The notes beneath the pieces are model-generated. The model did no database searches. It was not told the origin of the DNA and worked only from the letters and a program-made list of their open reading frames with translations. 53,032 nt of DNA from Geobacter sp. (GTDB lineage Bacteria; Desulfobacterota; Desulfuromonadia; Geobacterales; Pseudopelobacteraceae). The DNA lies in the NCBI GenBank assembly GCA_009684515.1, contig WKKS01000016.1, forward strand, positions 1-53,032, written 5' to 3'. Positions 8,587-17,568 of this stretch are shown here, piece by piece. Position numbers and translations under genes: made by a program. How positions within the stretch are numbered: the first letter of the stretch is position 1; every line of letters begins with the position of its first letter.

Positions 8587-9942
8587 TTACAGATCTACCT
8601 TCGGAAGCCGTTCCAGCGCCGCCTTGACCATTGCGTCCGGATACTCGTAATCTTCCAGATTGCCGGATAGATAGGCGTCATAGGCCCCCATGTCCAGTTG
8701 ACCGTGCCCGGAAAGACCGAACAGGATCGTCCGTTCCTTGCCCTCCTCCTTGGCCAGCACCGCCTCATCAATGGCGGCCCGCACGGCGTGGGAGGACTCG
8801 GGTGCGGGGACGATCCCTTCAGAACGCGAGAAGAGCAGAGCACCCTCAAAACAGGAATTCTGCTTGTAGGATTTGGCCTCGATCTGACCGGCGTGATACA
8901 GCTGGGAAACCAGCGGAGATTCACCGTGGTAGCGCAGTCCGCCGGCGTGAATCCCCGGCGGCATGAAGTCGTGGCCAAGCGTGTACATCATCGATATCGG
9001 AGCCATCTTGGCGGTATCGCCATAGTCAAAAGCGTAGACACCTTTGGTCAGAGTCGGGCAGGAAGCCGGCTCCACCGCCAGACAGCGCACGTTTTTGCCG
9101 CTGGCCCGGTCGGCGATGAACGGGAAAGCCAGACCGGCGAAGTTGGAACCGCCGCCGCAGCAGGCGATCACAACATCCGGATAATCTCCGGCAATTTTGA
9201 GCTGGGCCTGCGCTTCCTGACCGATGACGGTCTGGTGCAGACAGACGTGGTTCAGTACGCTGCCGAGGGCATAATTGGTATCGGCATGGCTGGCGGCATC
9301 CTCAACCGCCTCCGAAATGGCGATCCCCAGGCTTCCGAGACAGTCCGGATCATGGGCCAGAATCGAGCGGCCGGCATTGGTGAATTCGGAAGGTGACGGA
9401 ATTACCTGCGCCCCCCACAACTGCATCATGCTCTTGCGGTACGGTTTCTGAGTACAGGATACCTTGACCATATAAACCGTGCATTCCAGACCAAACATGG
9501 AGCAGGCCAGAGCCAGCGAACTGCCCCATTGACCGGCACCGGTTTCGGTGGCCAGGCGGCGGATACCGGCCTGCTTGTTGTAGTAGGCCTGGGGGATGGC
9601 CGAGTTGGGTTTGTGGGAACCGGCCGGTGAAACGCCCTCGTACTTGTAATAAATCTTGGCCGGTGTTCCGAGCGCCTTCTCCAAGCGGCGGGCGCGATAA
9701 AGCGGTGACGGACGCCACAGCCGGTAGATATCGCGGACTTCATCAGGAATATCGATCCAGCGATTGGGCGACATTTCCTGCTCGATCAGGGCCATAGGGA
9801 AAATGGCCAGCATATCGTCCGGTGTAACCGGCTTGAGGGTCTGGGGATTGATAACCGGAGCCAATGGACCGGGCATATCGGGGATTATATTGTACCACTG
9901 CTTGGGGAGCTGGTCTTCGTCGAGCAGAATCTTGGTATTCAA
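8587..9942 (-). CDS. trpB: Tryptophan synthase beta-like protein, TrpB2 type
   Basis: 451 residues. I place the start at the TTG at 9942 because GGGAGG lies 6 bases upstream and the TrpB2 N-terminus ([18 protein letters not shown]) follows at once; the open frame extends to 9966. The PLP lysine is Lys111 in [10 protein letters not shown], and the phosphate loop is CCGGGSNF. TrpB2 proteins are longer than TrpB1, lack the standard TrpA contact region and are thought to act alone as indole-salvaging tryptophan synthases or on related substrates. Sitting between hom and trpF, it may share regulation with both threonine/methionine and tryptophan genes. The genome therefore has two beta chains, the other at 4080-5270. 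Confidence 0.93.
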   Translation of the reverse strand: MNTKILLDEDQLPKQWYNIIPDMPGPLAPVINPQTLKPVTPDDMLAIFPMALIEQEMSPNRWIDIPDEVRDIYRLWRPSPLYRARRLEKALGTPAKIYYKYEGVSPAGSHKPNSAIPQAYYNKQAGIRRLATETGAGQWGSSLALACSMFGLECTVYMVKVSCTQKPYRKSMMQLWGAQVIPSPSEFTNAGRSILAHDPDCLGSLGIAISEAVEDAASHADTNYALGSVLNHVCLHQTVIGQEAQAQLKIAGDYPDVVIACCGGGSNFAGLAFPFIADRASGKNVRCLAVEPASCPTLTKGVYAFDYGDTAKMAPISMMYTLGHDFMPPGIHAGGLRYHGESPLVSQLYHAGQIEAKSYKQNSCFEGALLFSRSEGIVPAPESSHAVRAAIDEAVLAKEEGKERTILFGLSGHGQLDMGAYDAYLSGNLEDYEYPDAMVKAALERLPKVDL

Positions 9943-9966
9943 GGGTATCCTCCCAAATAATATCAA

Positions 9967-11283
9967 TTACTCCAAATTGTCTTCGATCCTGATAAAAACG
10001 GTCTTCTGGCAGATAATGTCAAGCTGGTCGATTTCGGCCAGCGCATGTTGAATCGCGCCTTCACTAGCTTCGTGGGTCATAATCACAATCGGCACAGGAG
10101 CCGTGTCGTCGGCTTCGTGGGCGGTCTGCACCATCGACTCGATGCTGATGCCGTGTCCGCCCAAAGAACCGGCGATGGCGCCCAGCACACCCGGTTTGTC
10201 CAAGGCGCTGAAACGGAGCATATACTTGCTGACGATCTCGGTCATCGGCTTGATCGGCAGATCGGCAATCGCAGCATCCAGAAAACCGAGCGGAGACATG
10301 CGGCGTCCGGCGCCAGCCTTCATACTGCGGGCCAGCCCGATCAAATCGCCGACAATCGCGCTGGCGGTCGGGTTCTGTCCGGCACCTCGCCCGTAGAACA
10401 TGACCGGACCGACAAAGTCGCCGGTCAGGCGGATGGCGTTAAAAACCCCGTTCACATCGGCCAGCGGATTATGCAGCGGGATCATGGTGGGATGTACACG
10501 GGCCTCCACCTGGCCGTCGGTCAGCTTGCCGATCGCCAACAGCTTGATGCGATAGCCGAAATCGTTGGCAAATTTCACATCCAGACTGCTGATGCCGGTG
10601 ATGCCTTCGGTGTAGATGCTGTTGAAGTCAATGCGGGTGCCGAAGCAGAGCGAAACCAGCACCGCCAGCTTGTGAGCCGTATCGACCCCTTCGATATCGA
10701 AGGTCGGGTCCGGTTCGGCATAGCCCAACTCCTGGGCAGCCTGCAGCATTTCGGCAAAATCGGCCCCTTCCTGGGTCATGCGGGTCAGGATATAATTGCA
10801 GGTGCCGTTCATGATGCCGAATACACCGCCGAAGCGGTTGGCAGCCAGATTGCTCTTGATGGCGGTTATCACCGGAATGCCGCCGCCGACGGAAGCCTCG
10901 AACTGCACCTCGACACCCTTGCGGGCGGCGGCAGCGTAGATTTCATCGCCATGCAGGGCCAGAAGGGCTTTGTTGGCGGTAACGATATGCTTCCCTTTTT
11001 CAATCGCTTTCAGAACGAAGCTCTTGGCCGGTTCGTAGCCGCCGATCAATTCGATCACAACCGAGATTTCGGGATCGTTGAAAATTTCGTTGACATCGGT
11101 AGTCATGATGGAAGCGTCAACTTCGACACCACGGTCACTGGTGATGTCCAGGTCGGCGATCTTTTTCAGCACAATCCCGGATCCGACCTTGTTGCGGACA
11201 ACATCGCCATTTTCGCGCAGCAGTTTGACAACTCCAGCCCCGATATTACCGAAACCTATCAGGCCTACTTTTATATCGTTCAT
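9967..11283 (-). CDS. hom: Homoserine dehydrogenase
   Basis: 438 residues. Reduces aspartate semialdehyde to homoserine, the branch point to threonine and methionine. The N-terminal Rossmann motif is [14 protein letters not shown]. The catalytic domain includes [22 protein letters not shown] and NGTCNYIL, and a C-terminal ACT domain (about residue 350 onward, [21 protein letters not shown]) suggests feedback control by an amino acid, usually threonine. The ATG overlaps the nusB stop (ATGA), so the two are coupled. It ends 24 bases before the TTG of trpB2. Confidence 0.97.
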   Translation of the reverse strand: MNDIKVGLIGFGNIGAGVVKLLRENGDVVRNKVGSGIVLKKIADLDITSDRGVEVDASIMTTDVNEIFNDPEISVVIELIGGYEPAKSFVLKAIEKGKHIVTANKALLALHGDEIYAAAARKGVEVQFEASVGGGIPVITAIKSNLAANRFGGVFGIMNGTCNYILTRMTQEGADFAEMLQAAQELGYAEPDPTFDIEGVDTAHKLAVLVSLCFGTRIDFNSIYTEGITGISSLDVKFANDFGYRIKLLAIGKLTDGQVEARVHPTMIPLHNPLADVNGVFNAIRLTGDFVGPVMFYGRGAGQNPTASAIVGDLIGLARSMKAGAGRRMSPLGFLDAAIADLPIKPMTEIVSKYMLRFSALDKPGVLGAIAGSLGGHGISIESMVQTAHEADDTAPVPIVIMTHEASEGAIQHALAEIDQLDIICQKTVFIRIEDNLE

Positions 11284-11714
11284 TGTTCCTCACTCGTTAT
11301 TTCAGTCTTGGCGCACGCCTCGATCTCATCCAGAATACCGTTCACAAAAGCGGGTGACTCCTTGTCGCCGAAACGCCGGGCGATTTCGATCGCCTCGTTG
11401 ATACTGACCTTTTTGGGGATGTCGGGGCGAAACATCAGCTCGTAGGCTGCCAGACGCATGACATTCAGATCGACGCGCGGCATGCGGGCTAAAGCCCAGT
11501 TTTTGGAGCGGGCCTTGATAGCTTCATCAATCAGATCCCGCTGCCCGATAACTCCCTGAACCAAACCTTCGGCGAACTCTCGCACCCTGGCGGTTACTTC
11601 GGCCTGCTCTTCGCGGAAAGTCTGGAAAGTCCCCTGAACACCAGCTGATGAATTCGCATCCAATGAATAAAGCATCTGCAACGCCAGTTCCCGTGCTTCT
11701 CGACGGAGCCCCAT
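11280..11714 (-). CDS. nusB: Transcription antitermination factor NusB
   Basis: 144 residues, all-alpha RNA-binding factor that with NusE (S10) binds boxA of rRNA operons and prevents premature termination. Landmarks are [16 protein letters not shown] at the N-terminus, and [27 protein letters not shown] and [15 protein letters not shown] near the C-terminus. It follows ribH directly (TAATG overlap of stop and start), the ribH-nusB pairing seen in many bacteria, and overlaps hom by 4 bases. Confidence 0.97.
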   Translation of the reverse strand: MGLRREARELALQMLYSLDANSSAGVQGTFQTFREEQAEVTARVREFAEGLVQGVIGQRDLIDEAIKARSKNWALARMPRVDLNVMRLAAYELMFRPDIPKKVSINEAIEIARRFGDKESPAFVNGILDEIEACAKTEITSEEQ

Positions 11715-12181
11715 TATTTCAGCGCCTTGAACAGATTGACGGTTTCGATGGCAGTAACGGCGGCCTCAAAACCCTTGTTGCCAGCCTTGGTTCCAGCCCG
11801 CTCGACAGCCTGCTCGATAGTATCGGTGGTCAGCACGCCAAAGGCGATCGGCACACCGCTGTCAATTGAAACGCTGGCAACACCCTTGGAAACTTCCGAG
11901 GCGACATAGTCAAAATGCGGGGTATTTCCGCGAATAACGGCACCCAGACAGATGATGGCGTCATATTTGCCCGATTCGGCCATTTTCTTGGCGGCCAGCG
12001 GGATTTCGAAAGCACCCGGAACGCGGGCAACGCAGATATCCGCATCAGCGGCGCCGTGGCGCACTATGGCGTCAACCGCACCTTCCAGCAAACGCTCGCA
12101 GATAAAGCTGTTAAAACGACTGACGACGATCCCGAACTTCTGACCTTTGGCGTCAAGATTTCCTTCAAAAAATTGTGGCAT
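11714..12181 (-). CDS. ribH: 6,7-dimethyl-8-ribityllumazine synthase
   Basis: 155 residues from the ATG at 12181, chosen because GGAGG precedes it and the length equals the family norm; the frame extends 18 codons further without homology. Condenses 5-amino-6-ribitylaminouracil with dihydroxybutanone phosphate, the penultimate step of riboflavin synthesis; family members assemble into pentamers or 60-mers. Motifs: [54 protein letters not shown] and [11 protein letters not shown]. No other rib genes and no recognisable FMN riboswitch are in the 98 bases upstream. Confidence 0.97.
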   Translation of the reverse strand: MPQFFEGNLDAKGQKFGIVVSRFNSFICERLLEGAVDAIVRHGAADADICVARVPGAFEIPLAAKKMAESGKYDAIICLGAVIRGNTPHFDYVASEVSKGVASVSIDSGVPIAFGVLTTDTIEQAVERAGTKAGNKGFEAAVTAIETVNLFKALK

Positions 12182-12279
12182 GGCTACCTCCATGATCTGG
12201 CATAAAGAAACCGGAATACTAACATATTTTTTCAAGCTGGGCAGTAAAAATGTGGCTGAAGGCTTGAAACACAGGAGAC

Positions 12280-13275
12280 TTACCCCATCCTCAACGCCGA
12301 AAAGAGCATCTTCCAGGAAGAGATCAGCACAAACAGCAGGTAACAGATCATCGCCGCCAGCGCCAACCGGCGCTGCACCGGCGGAATGATCCGCGCCATG
12401 CTGCCCAGCTTCTTGAATGGCATCAGCACCCCGACCCCCAACCCGGCCACACCACCACCCAGCAGTGTCGCGTACAACAGATAACCGACATGGCCGTACT
12501 CCTTCTGCAACAGGCAGAACGGGCAGTGATGGGTCGGCAGCTCGTAAAAATAAAGGCAGATGAAAGAGACCAGTGATGCCGCCGCCACCAGAAAAGCGAC
12601 CGTGGCTGAAATCGAAAACAGACCCCCAGACCGCCCTTTCAGATAAAAGAACAGACCGCTGGCAAGCGTCAGCGACATACTGACATAGAAGGCAATTTTC
12701 ATAGGTATGTGCGGCAGGGATGCGATTTCGCCGCTGAAACCGCCCGATTCGTAACTGAACAGGCTACCGCAGCAGGAGGTGATGATATCCGGCTTGATCC
12801 CGGCAAAGTAGGCGAACATCAGGATACTTTCCAGCACCAGCAACGGAATTAACAAATTCAGCAGTTCATATTTGACTCTGATCAGCGGATAGTCGTACGC
12901 TTTGTTGTCGGTATGGTTCACGATCAGCCAGACCCCCGACAAGAGAAAGTTGACTATCTTGAGGATCAGCACCGGATATCCGAAGGAATTGGCATTCAGG
13001 GAACCGGCCGCGCACATGGCGCCGGTAAAAAGCGGGTGCAGGCTGTCGGCCGTGTAGATATACAAGAAGAGCAACATGAGCTGGAAAGCTAGGATGTAGC
13101 TCATGACCGTCGAGATCAGGTAGGTTCTGCGCTCCAGCTCCAGCTGCAATTCGCTACCGCTGCTGAGGTCCCATTTTCCCAGAATGCGCATGCCGTGAAA
13201 ACAGGAATATGCACCCAGCCCGGAGACCAGCAGTGCCGTCGTCAAGAGCGCCAGTGCGGCCGGGTGAAGAATCAC
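12280..13275 (-). CDS. Cysteine-rich polytopic membrane protein of NosL/ABC cluster
   Basis: 331 residues, about eight membrane helices (near 8-28, 53-75, 100-120, 137-158, 192-212, 222-245, 263-287, 304-322). I do not recognise a named family. Three cysteine-bearing segments sit at helix ends: Cys88 in [17 protein letters not shown], Cys168-Cys169 in ITSCCGSLF, and Cys251/Cys254 in [18 protein letters not shown]. The last is a thioredoxin-like CxxC next to two histidines, reminiscent of DsbB/VKOR quinone-linked thiol oxidoreductases or of membrane metal sites. The start overlaps the upstream ABC ATPase stop by 4 bases, so it is the terminal gene of the nosL-nosL-small protein-permease-ATPase series. 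A role in metal delivery or thiol redox in the inner membrane is inferred. Confidence 0.7.
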   Translation of the reverse strand: MILHPAALALLTTALLVSGLGAYSCFHGMRILGKWDLSSGSELQLELERRTYLISTVMSYILAFQLMLLFLYIYTADSLHPLFTGAMCAAGSLNANSFGYPVLILKIVNFLLSGVWLIVNHTDNKAYDYPLIRVKYELLNLLIPLLVLESILMFAYFAGIKPDIITSCCGSLFSYESGGFSGEIASLPHIPMKIAFYVSMSLTLASGLFFYLKGRSGGLFSISATVAFLVAAASLVSFICLYFYELPTHHCPFCLLQKEYGHVGYLLYATLLGGGVAGLGVGVLMPFKKLGSMARIIPPVQRRLALAAMICYLLFVLISSWKMLFSALRMG

Positions 13276-14000
13276 CTGTCGCGCCCGCTGGAAACAATCG
13301 CGCCGTCCCGCATATCCACAAGTACGTCTACCAGTGGAGCGTCGTAAACAATCGGATCGTGGCTGGCGATAATAATTGTCTTGCCAGCCTCTTTCAACTT
13401 CCCGACAATTTCCATAAACTCATAGGAAAGCTTTGAATCCAGGTGTGCGGTCGGTTCATCGGCAATAATGATGGAGGGATTGTTGATCAGCGCCCGGGCA
13501 ATGGCAACCCGCTGCAGCTCGCCCCCCGAAAGCAGTTCCACCCGCTGACCGGCATGGCGGCCGATACTGAACATCTCCAGCAACTCTTCGGCTCTGCCCC
13601 TGAAATCGGCGCGGCTTTCGCCGGTCGGATAAGCCGGAAGCATGACGTTTTCCAGTACGCTGATCCCCTTGATCAGGTTGAACTGCTGGAAGATGAAGCC
13701 GAATGTGACGCGGCGAATATCATTCAGGAATCGCTCCGGAAGACTGGTGATTTCCAAACTTCCGGCTTGATCCTGCTGGCTGGGGAGCGCCGAGGCGATC
13801 CCATGCAGGAAGATACGTCCGGAGGTGGGGCGCGCCATGCAGCCGATCATGGTCAGAAGCGAGGTCTTGCCGGAACCGCTCGGCCCCTTCAGCACTGTAA
13901 CCTTCTGCGGCTCGATCATCAGACTGACATTGTCCACCGCCGTGAACTGGTTCGGCCTGCCGCTGTTGAAACTTTTGGTTATGGAAGCCAGCTCAATCAC
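13272..14000 (-). CDS. ABC transporter ATP-binding protein (LolD/MacB type)
   Basis: 242 residues. Walker A GPSGSGKTS (39-47), Q-loop in FIFQQFNL, signature LSGGELQRVAIARAL (157-171), Walker B IIIADEPTAHLD with Glu182, and H-loop in IIIASHDP are all intact, so it should hydrolyse ATP. Sequence style is that of LolD/MacB/FtsE-class ATPases that drive FtsX-fold permeases by mechanotransmission rather than classical transport. It begins one base after the permease stop and overlaps the downstream membrane protein by 4 bases, so they likely form one complex. The nearby NosL proteins suggest a link to copper or another metal, or to a redox protein. Confidence 0.92.
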   Translation of the reverse strand: MIELASITKSFNSGRPNQFTAVDNVSLMIEPQKVTVLKGPSGSGKTSLLTMIGCMARPTSGRIFLHGIASALPSQQDQAGSLEITSLPERFLNDIRRVTFGFIFQQFNLIKGISVLENVMLPAYPTGESRADFRGRAEELLEMFSIGRHAGQRVELLSGGELQRVAIARALINNPSIIIADEPTAHLDSKLSYEFMEIVGKLKEAGKTIIIASHDPIVYDAPLVDVLVDMRDGAIVSSGRDR

Positions 14001-14001
14001 G

Positions 14002-15138
14002 TCAGGACCTCATGGCGGTGTCAGGGTCGGCCGTGGCCGCCCGCCAGCAGGGGATAATCGTGGCGGTTGTGTAAGGCACAACCGTCAGAAAAAAGAGCAC
14101 CGCCAGTTGATAACCGTCCACAACCGGCGACAAGCGGAAGCTGGGATAAATGACCGACCACCCTTTCAGCGCCTGGGCAAAGAGCGGAGCCGACAGGAAA
14201 AAGACATGCCCATAAGCCAGAACCACTCCCAGCAGAAACGCCGTCAACGAGATAACCACCCCTTCCCAGAATTTGAGCAGCAGTACATCCGGGGTACTCC
14301 AGCCGATCGATTTCAGAATACCGATTTCCTTGCGCTCTTCGGCCGACAGGCCGGTGGCCTTGTCCCAGGCAAAAATAATGAACGAGATCAGGGCTGAAGA
14401 AAGCAGAATGACGGTCATGCCGCCGCGCCAGTCGAAGACCGCCTGGTAGGTTCGCAGAATCTCGCTTTTCAGGATCGGCCGGGAATCGGGAAACAGCTGG
14501 GCAATCTTGGAAGCGATGGTGGTCAACTCCTTGGGATTGCGCACGGTGACCGCCAGGTCGGTGGCCTGACCGGCTGGAAAGTTGAACAACGTCTGGAAAT
14601 CTTCGGAAGAAATTACGATCAGATCAGCCGCCATCAGATCCGATCCGGCCGGAAGAATGCTGCTGATCTGCAGCATCAGCGGCACTTTTTCGTAGCTTAT
14701 CAGCGGCAGCAGATCACCGACAGTCACCTTGCGCGACCTGGCAATAGCGCTGCCGATCATGGCGCTTTCCGGTTCGGTCACTGAATCGTCATCGGCCACG
14801 ATCGTGTAGTTGGCTCCGTTCAGACCGTCGTAGTAATAACCCCACAAGCGCGGACGGACCTTGCTGACGCCTCTGATGGATGCAATTGCCTCGGCATACT
14901 TTGTCGGCACCAGATCCTGCCGACCGGCCACCAGTCGCTGCACTACCATGTCCGGCGCATCCTCAAGAATGATGGCCGCCTCTCTTTTCAGCGCGGTCAC
15001 GAAAAACACCAGCGAAGCCAGCATAAATATGACCAGCAGATAGATCGTCAGCAGCGAAAGGTTCTTTCCCTTGCGGCGCAGCAGCGATGCCAATGTAAAG
15101 TCCAGGATATTGAGATGTCGTTCCAGAGTGGTTTTCAT
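14002..15138 (-). CDS. ABC transporter permease, FtsX/MacB fold
   Basis: 378 residues. One helix near 28-50, a large extracytoplasmic domain (about 55-235), then three C-terminal helices near 240-262, 290-312 and 340-362: the topology of FtsX/LolC/MacB permeases. Motifs include RRKGKNLSLLTIYLLVIF at the N-terminus and EERKEIGILKSIGWS between helices 2 and 3, the usual ATPase-coupling segment. It is therefore not a NosY-type permease, although NosL-like proteins are next to it. It overlaps the upstream small exported protein by 4 bases and its stop is one base before the ATPase start. Confidence 0.88.
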   Translation of the reverse strand: MKTTLERHLNILDFTLASLLRRKGKNLSLLTIYLLVIFMLASLVFFVTALKREAAIILEDAPDMVVQRLVAGRQDLVPTKYAEAIASIRGVSKVRPRLWGYYYDGLNGANYTIVADDDSVTEPESAMIGSAIARSRKVTVGDLLPLISYEKVPLMLQISSILPAGSDLMAADLIVISSEDFQTLFNFPAGQATDLAVTVRNPKELTTIASKIAQLFPDSRPILKSEILRTYQAVFDWRGGMTVILLSSALISFIIFAWDKATGLSAEERKEIGILKSIGWSTPDVLLLKFWEGVVISLTAFLLGVVLAYGHVFFLSAPLFAQALKGWSVIYPSFRLSPVVDGYQLAVLFFLTVVPYTTATIIPCWRAATADPDTAMRS

Positions 15139-15431
15139 CGGCTCTCGCGTTGTGGGATGGATGGAAGAATCAGAGAACCGGACGGGAAATGCTCCAGCGC
15201 CAGCGGATGCTCCTGAAAAGCGGCATGCCGGTCGGCCAGCGCCGGATGTCGTGTGTAGCGAGCTTCACTGGACAGACAGAGGTCGGTCAACTGAAGCCCC
15301 CGCAACCGGGCGGCCTGAACCTTCAACTCGGCATCGTTAATCCGTCGCGAATGGCTGGCATGCAGCGGCAGCAGAGTGAAGAGCGTCAGGTTAACGGCAG
15401 TAAACAGCAAAAATTGAATTGATCGACGCAT
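15135..15431 (-). CDS. Small exported protein of the NosL/ABC cluster
   Basis: 98 residues. An N-terminal signal sequence (about 1-26, ending HASHS) precedes a short soluble region rich in Arg, His and Leu. A single cysteine lies in LTDLCLSSEARYTRHPALAD, followed by HAAFQEHPLALEHFPSGSLI. No known domain is recognised. The gene is closely packed between a NosL-like gene (15 bases upstream) and the permease (4-base overlap), so it is a real member of the transcript rather than a spurious frame. The six histidines and one cysteine could bind metal, which is inference only. Confidence 0.75.
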   Translation of the reverse strand: MRRSIQFLLFTAVNLTLFTLLPLHASHSRRINDAELKVQAARLRGLQLTDLCLSSEARYTRHPALADRHAAFQEHPLALEHFPSGSLILPSIPQRESR

Positions 15432-15446
15432 GACCCTCTTTTGCTG

Positions 15447-15923
15447 TCAGTTGAGCGTCCTGATCAACTGAAGAGTGATTTCGTTGAATCGAATGATGCG
15501 CTTGCCTTTGTGGTCAAGCTTGAAAGCCTGGGCATCCTTCTCGGTTTTAAAAGGGATCAGCTCGCTCCCCATCGGGCCGTAAACATCGCTGCCAATCACA
15601 AAATAAGCGGCGCGAGGGTCAATAATCTCCAGCGAATAATATTCCTTCACGCCCAGCGCGACCATATCGGCCTGACGCTTGCCGGGCAGATAATGCGTCG
15701 TATCCAGATAACATGTCAGCAGGTCTTTGGGACCATCGAAATGCTGAGTTGTGCCGTTTTTAAAACGCACTGTGGCGCTCCAGTCCGGGTATTTTGCCAC
15801 AAACATGCCGCAGACCGGGCATTTGGCATTGGCCGGAATCGCCTCCACCGCTTTGCTGGCTGCAGAGGCATTTGTCACCGACACTGCGTAGACCAGAACG
15901 ATTGCCATGACGATTCGAATCAT
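15447..15923 (-). CDS. NosL-like copper-binding protein, first copy
   Basis: 158 residues with a Sec signal (1-22). The mature N-terminus carries CPVCGM (Cys35, Cys38, Met40), the Cu(I) site pattern of NosL, followed by a NosL fold (FKNGTTQHFDGPKDLLTCY ... KGVKEYYSLE-like segment, DPRAAYFVIGSDVYGPMG). NosL is a periplasmic copper chaperone for nitrous oxide reductase, but no nosZ, nosD, nosF or nosY is in this window, so the client may be different. It lies 15 bases after a second NosL-like gene and upstream of the FtsX-type ABC genes. No obvious lipobox, so probably soluble in the periplasm. Confidence 0.88.
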   Translation of the reverse strand: MIRIVMAIVLVYAVSVTNASAASKAVEAIPANAKCPVCGMFVAKYPDWSATVRFKNGTTQHFDGPKDLLTCYLDTTHYLPGKRQADMVALGVKEYYSLEIIDPRAAYFVIGSDVYGPMGSELIPFKTEKDAQAFKLDHKGKRIIRFNEITLQLIRTLN

Positions 15924-15938
15924 GCCTTCCCCCCCAAA

Positions 15939-16445
15939 CTACTCATTTTCAGCCATTGCCAAAGCTTCTCTGAAAGTTGCCAGCTTGCCGCCGTTTTTCT
16001 TTATGAACTCAACTGCCGAACTTTTTTGGGCAAAGGCCCATTTAGGCACTTTGGTCATGACGCCCTGCTTATCGCCGCCGATTACCCAGAACGCTTTTTT
16101 GGCATGGATCAGTTTCCCGGTATTTAAATCAGCTACTTCAAGCAAAGTCACTGTTTTACCCATGTTTTTTTTGAGTTCAGTGGAAAGGCAGTGGATACTG
16201 CAGCCACCAACGGATGTTCCGTCAACATAGGTCGCCACCATGCGGGAATAGGAGAATTTTTTCCGGCTCATCCCGCAATGGACGCAGTTAGCATGTTTTT
16301 TTATATCGACCGGCACCGATTCAGCAACATTTTGAGAAACATGCTTATGCTCCATATGATCGGACATATGCTGTTCCGCCAGGGCGGCCCCTCCGCTCAT
16401 AGACAGTGAAGAAACGGCAAGCAGCACGATAATATCATTTTTCAT
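15939..16445 (-). CDS. NosL-like copper-binding protein, second copy with His/Met-rich N-terminus
   Basis: 168 residues, signal peptide 1-23. The mature start is rich in potential metal ligands (HMSDHMEHKH, residues 26-35). A NosL-type CVHCGM follows (Cys54, Cys57, Met59) and a second Cys pair in GGCSIHCLS (82, 86). The rest follows the NosL pattern (VTLLEVADLNTGKLI, AFWVIGGDKQGVMTKVPKWAFA). The His/Met-rich arm resembles those of periplasmic copper handling proteins. The start lies 11 bases inside the end of cbiD, so it may be co-transcribed with the cobalamin genes. Two non-identical NosL proteins side by side suggest a relay or a heterodimer. Confidence 0.88.
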   Translation of the reverse strand: MKNDIIVLLAVSSLSMSGGAALAEQHMSDHMEHKHVSQNVAESVPVDIKKHANCVHCGMSRKKFSYSRMVATYVDGTSVGGCSIHCLSTELKKNMGKTVTLLEVADLNTGKLIHAKKAFWVIGGDKQGVMTKVPKWAFAQKSSAVEFIKKNGGKLATFREALAMAENE

Positions 16446-17568
16446 TGCAACACTCCTTTCGCATACCTACGTTGTGATCACCTGAAGATACTACCACTCC
16501 TCCATCATATCCACATAACAATGGTTTTGCTTCGATGCCGGGCGCGTGCAAAGCGGCAGCCCGAACGGCATGACCGGCTACCAGCCGCATCAGGCCAGCC
16601 TCAAAACCGCTGACAATTGCAATTTCGCGGGCCGTGTTGGCCTGGGAAATAATAGAAATGATGCCGGGAGAAAGACCGGCGGCCTCGCTCCATCCGCGCA
16701 AAGTGTCCAAATCCAGCTCCGAAGCGGCGGCATGGGTATTGGGGTGACCGCAGGCGATCTTGAGCAGCTTGGCAAACTGGCAGGCGAGAACCGGCTGCAT
16801 GAAGCCGCGTTTGGCACAAGCCTGCAAGGCGTAGAATACATGATCTCCCATCATGATATAGGCCTCTTCGGGAAGATCTACGAGATACTTCTGTGCCGCC
16901 AGCTCGCTGCTGCGGCCGGTCGAGAGGACAACATTTTGACAGCCGCAGGCCCTGGCCACATCAAGCGCAGCATCAATGGTATCGGTCCAGGCTTTGGCTG
17001 AAATCGGGCGCACGATGCCGGTTGTTCCGAGAATCGAGAGCCCGCCGATGATACCAAGACGGGCGTTGAGGGTTTTGTTGGCGCGCAGTTCGCCATCTGG
17101 AATCGAGATAACAATATTGAAGCTAGCTTGCTTAATGGTGAACTCTGAAACAACTTCGTCGACAGCCTGCTCGATCATCCGGCGCGGGACCGGATTAATA
17201 GCCCACTGGCCGGGCGGAACCGCCAACCCCGGTTTGGTGACCTTGCCGATGCCGATCCCGCCTTCAATACTGATTTGACTCCCCCCTTTTGCAAAGGGGG
17301 GACGGGGGGGATTTCGCCTTACGCTCGCATGCAGCTCAGCTCCGTTGGTCACATCCGGGTCATCACCGGCATCCTTGATCACAAAACAGGCGGCGGAGCT
17401 TTCGGTGAAAGTCTGCCCATGCAGGGGAAACGTAGCTGAGTCACCGGTCGGCAATTCGATGGCGACCTCGCTGACCAACGCCTGCCGGACCAGCATCAGT
17501 GCCGCACCTTTGGCGGCTGCGGCAGCGCAGGTGCCGGTCGTATAACCTGAGCGTAAGATTTTTTTCAT
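16435..17568 (-). CDS. cbiD: Cobalt-precorrin-5B (C1)-methyltransferase
   Basis: 377 residues. CbiD methylates C1 of cobalt-precorrin-5B in the anaerobic cobalamin route. Motifs: RSGYTTGTCAAAAAKGA at the start, VIKDAGDDPDVTNGA, IGKVTKPGLAVPPG, INPVPRRMI, GIIGGLSILGTTGIVRP and VVLSTGRSSE. Odd feature: between HASV and SIEGG, where the family has a short variable loop, the protein reads RRNPPRPPFAKGGSQ, encoded by a G/C-run palindrome (17281-17312) that looks like an in-frame repeat insertion. The start overlaps the AEC transporter stop (ATGA); the end overlaps nosL copy 2. Confidence 0.95.
   Translation of the reverse strand: MKKILRSGYTTGTCAAAAAKGAALMLVRQALVSEVAIELPTGDSATFPLHGQTFTESSAACFVIKDAGDDPDVTNGAELHASVRRNPPRPPFAKGGSQISIEGGIGIGKVTKPGLAVPPGQWAINPVPRRMIEQAVDEVVSEFTIKQASFNIVISIPDGELRANKTLNARLGIIGGLSILGTTGIVRPISAKAWTDTIDAALDVARACGCQNVVLSTGRSSELAAQKYLVDLPEEAYIMMGDHVFYALQACAKRGFMQPVLACQFAKLLKIACGHPNTHAAASELDLDTLRGWSEAAGLSPGIISIISQANTAREIAIVSGFEAGLMRLVAGHAVRAAALHAPGIEAKPLLCGYDGGVVVSSGDHNVGMRKECCNEK
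17281..17312. repeat. Palindromic G/C-run element inserted in cbiD
   Basis: Perfect 9-base arms CCCCCCTTT / AAAGGGGGG around TGC (17281-17301), followed by ACGGGGGGG. Read on the cbiD strand it encodes NPPRPPFAKGG in frame. Elements of this look recur in many bacterial genomes as short palindromic repeats that can sit inside genes without breaking the frame. No second copy is in this window, so repeat status is inferred from its composition and from its position in a variable loop. Confidence 0.6.

Noticed and set aside
10045..11445. A long plus-strand open frame (466 codons) opposite hom and nusB
   Set aside because: It lies antisense to well-conserved genes, its translation has no recognisable motif, and it follows from the codon bias of the minus-strand genes. 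The same applies to plus-strand frames at 4650-5300, 6107-6673, 20537-21274, 22790-23548 and 15441-16127.
15939..16445. Assignment of the NosL proteins to a denitrification (nos) operon
   Set aside because: No nosZ, nosD, nosF, nosY or nosR is in the window, and the ABC permease is of the FtsX type.
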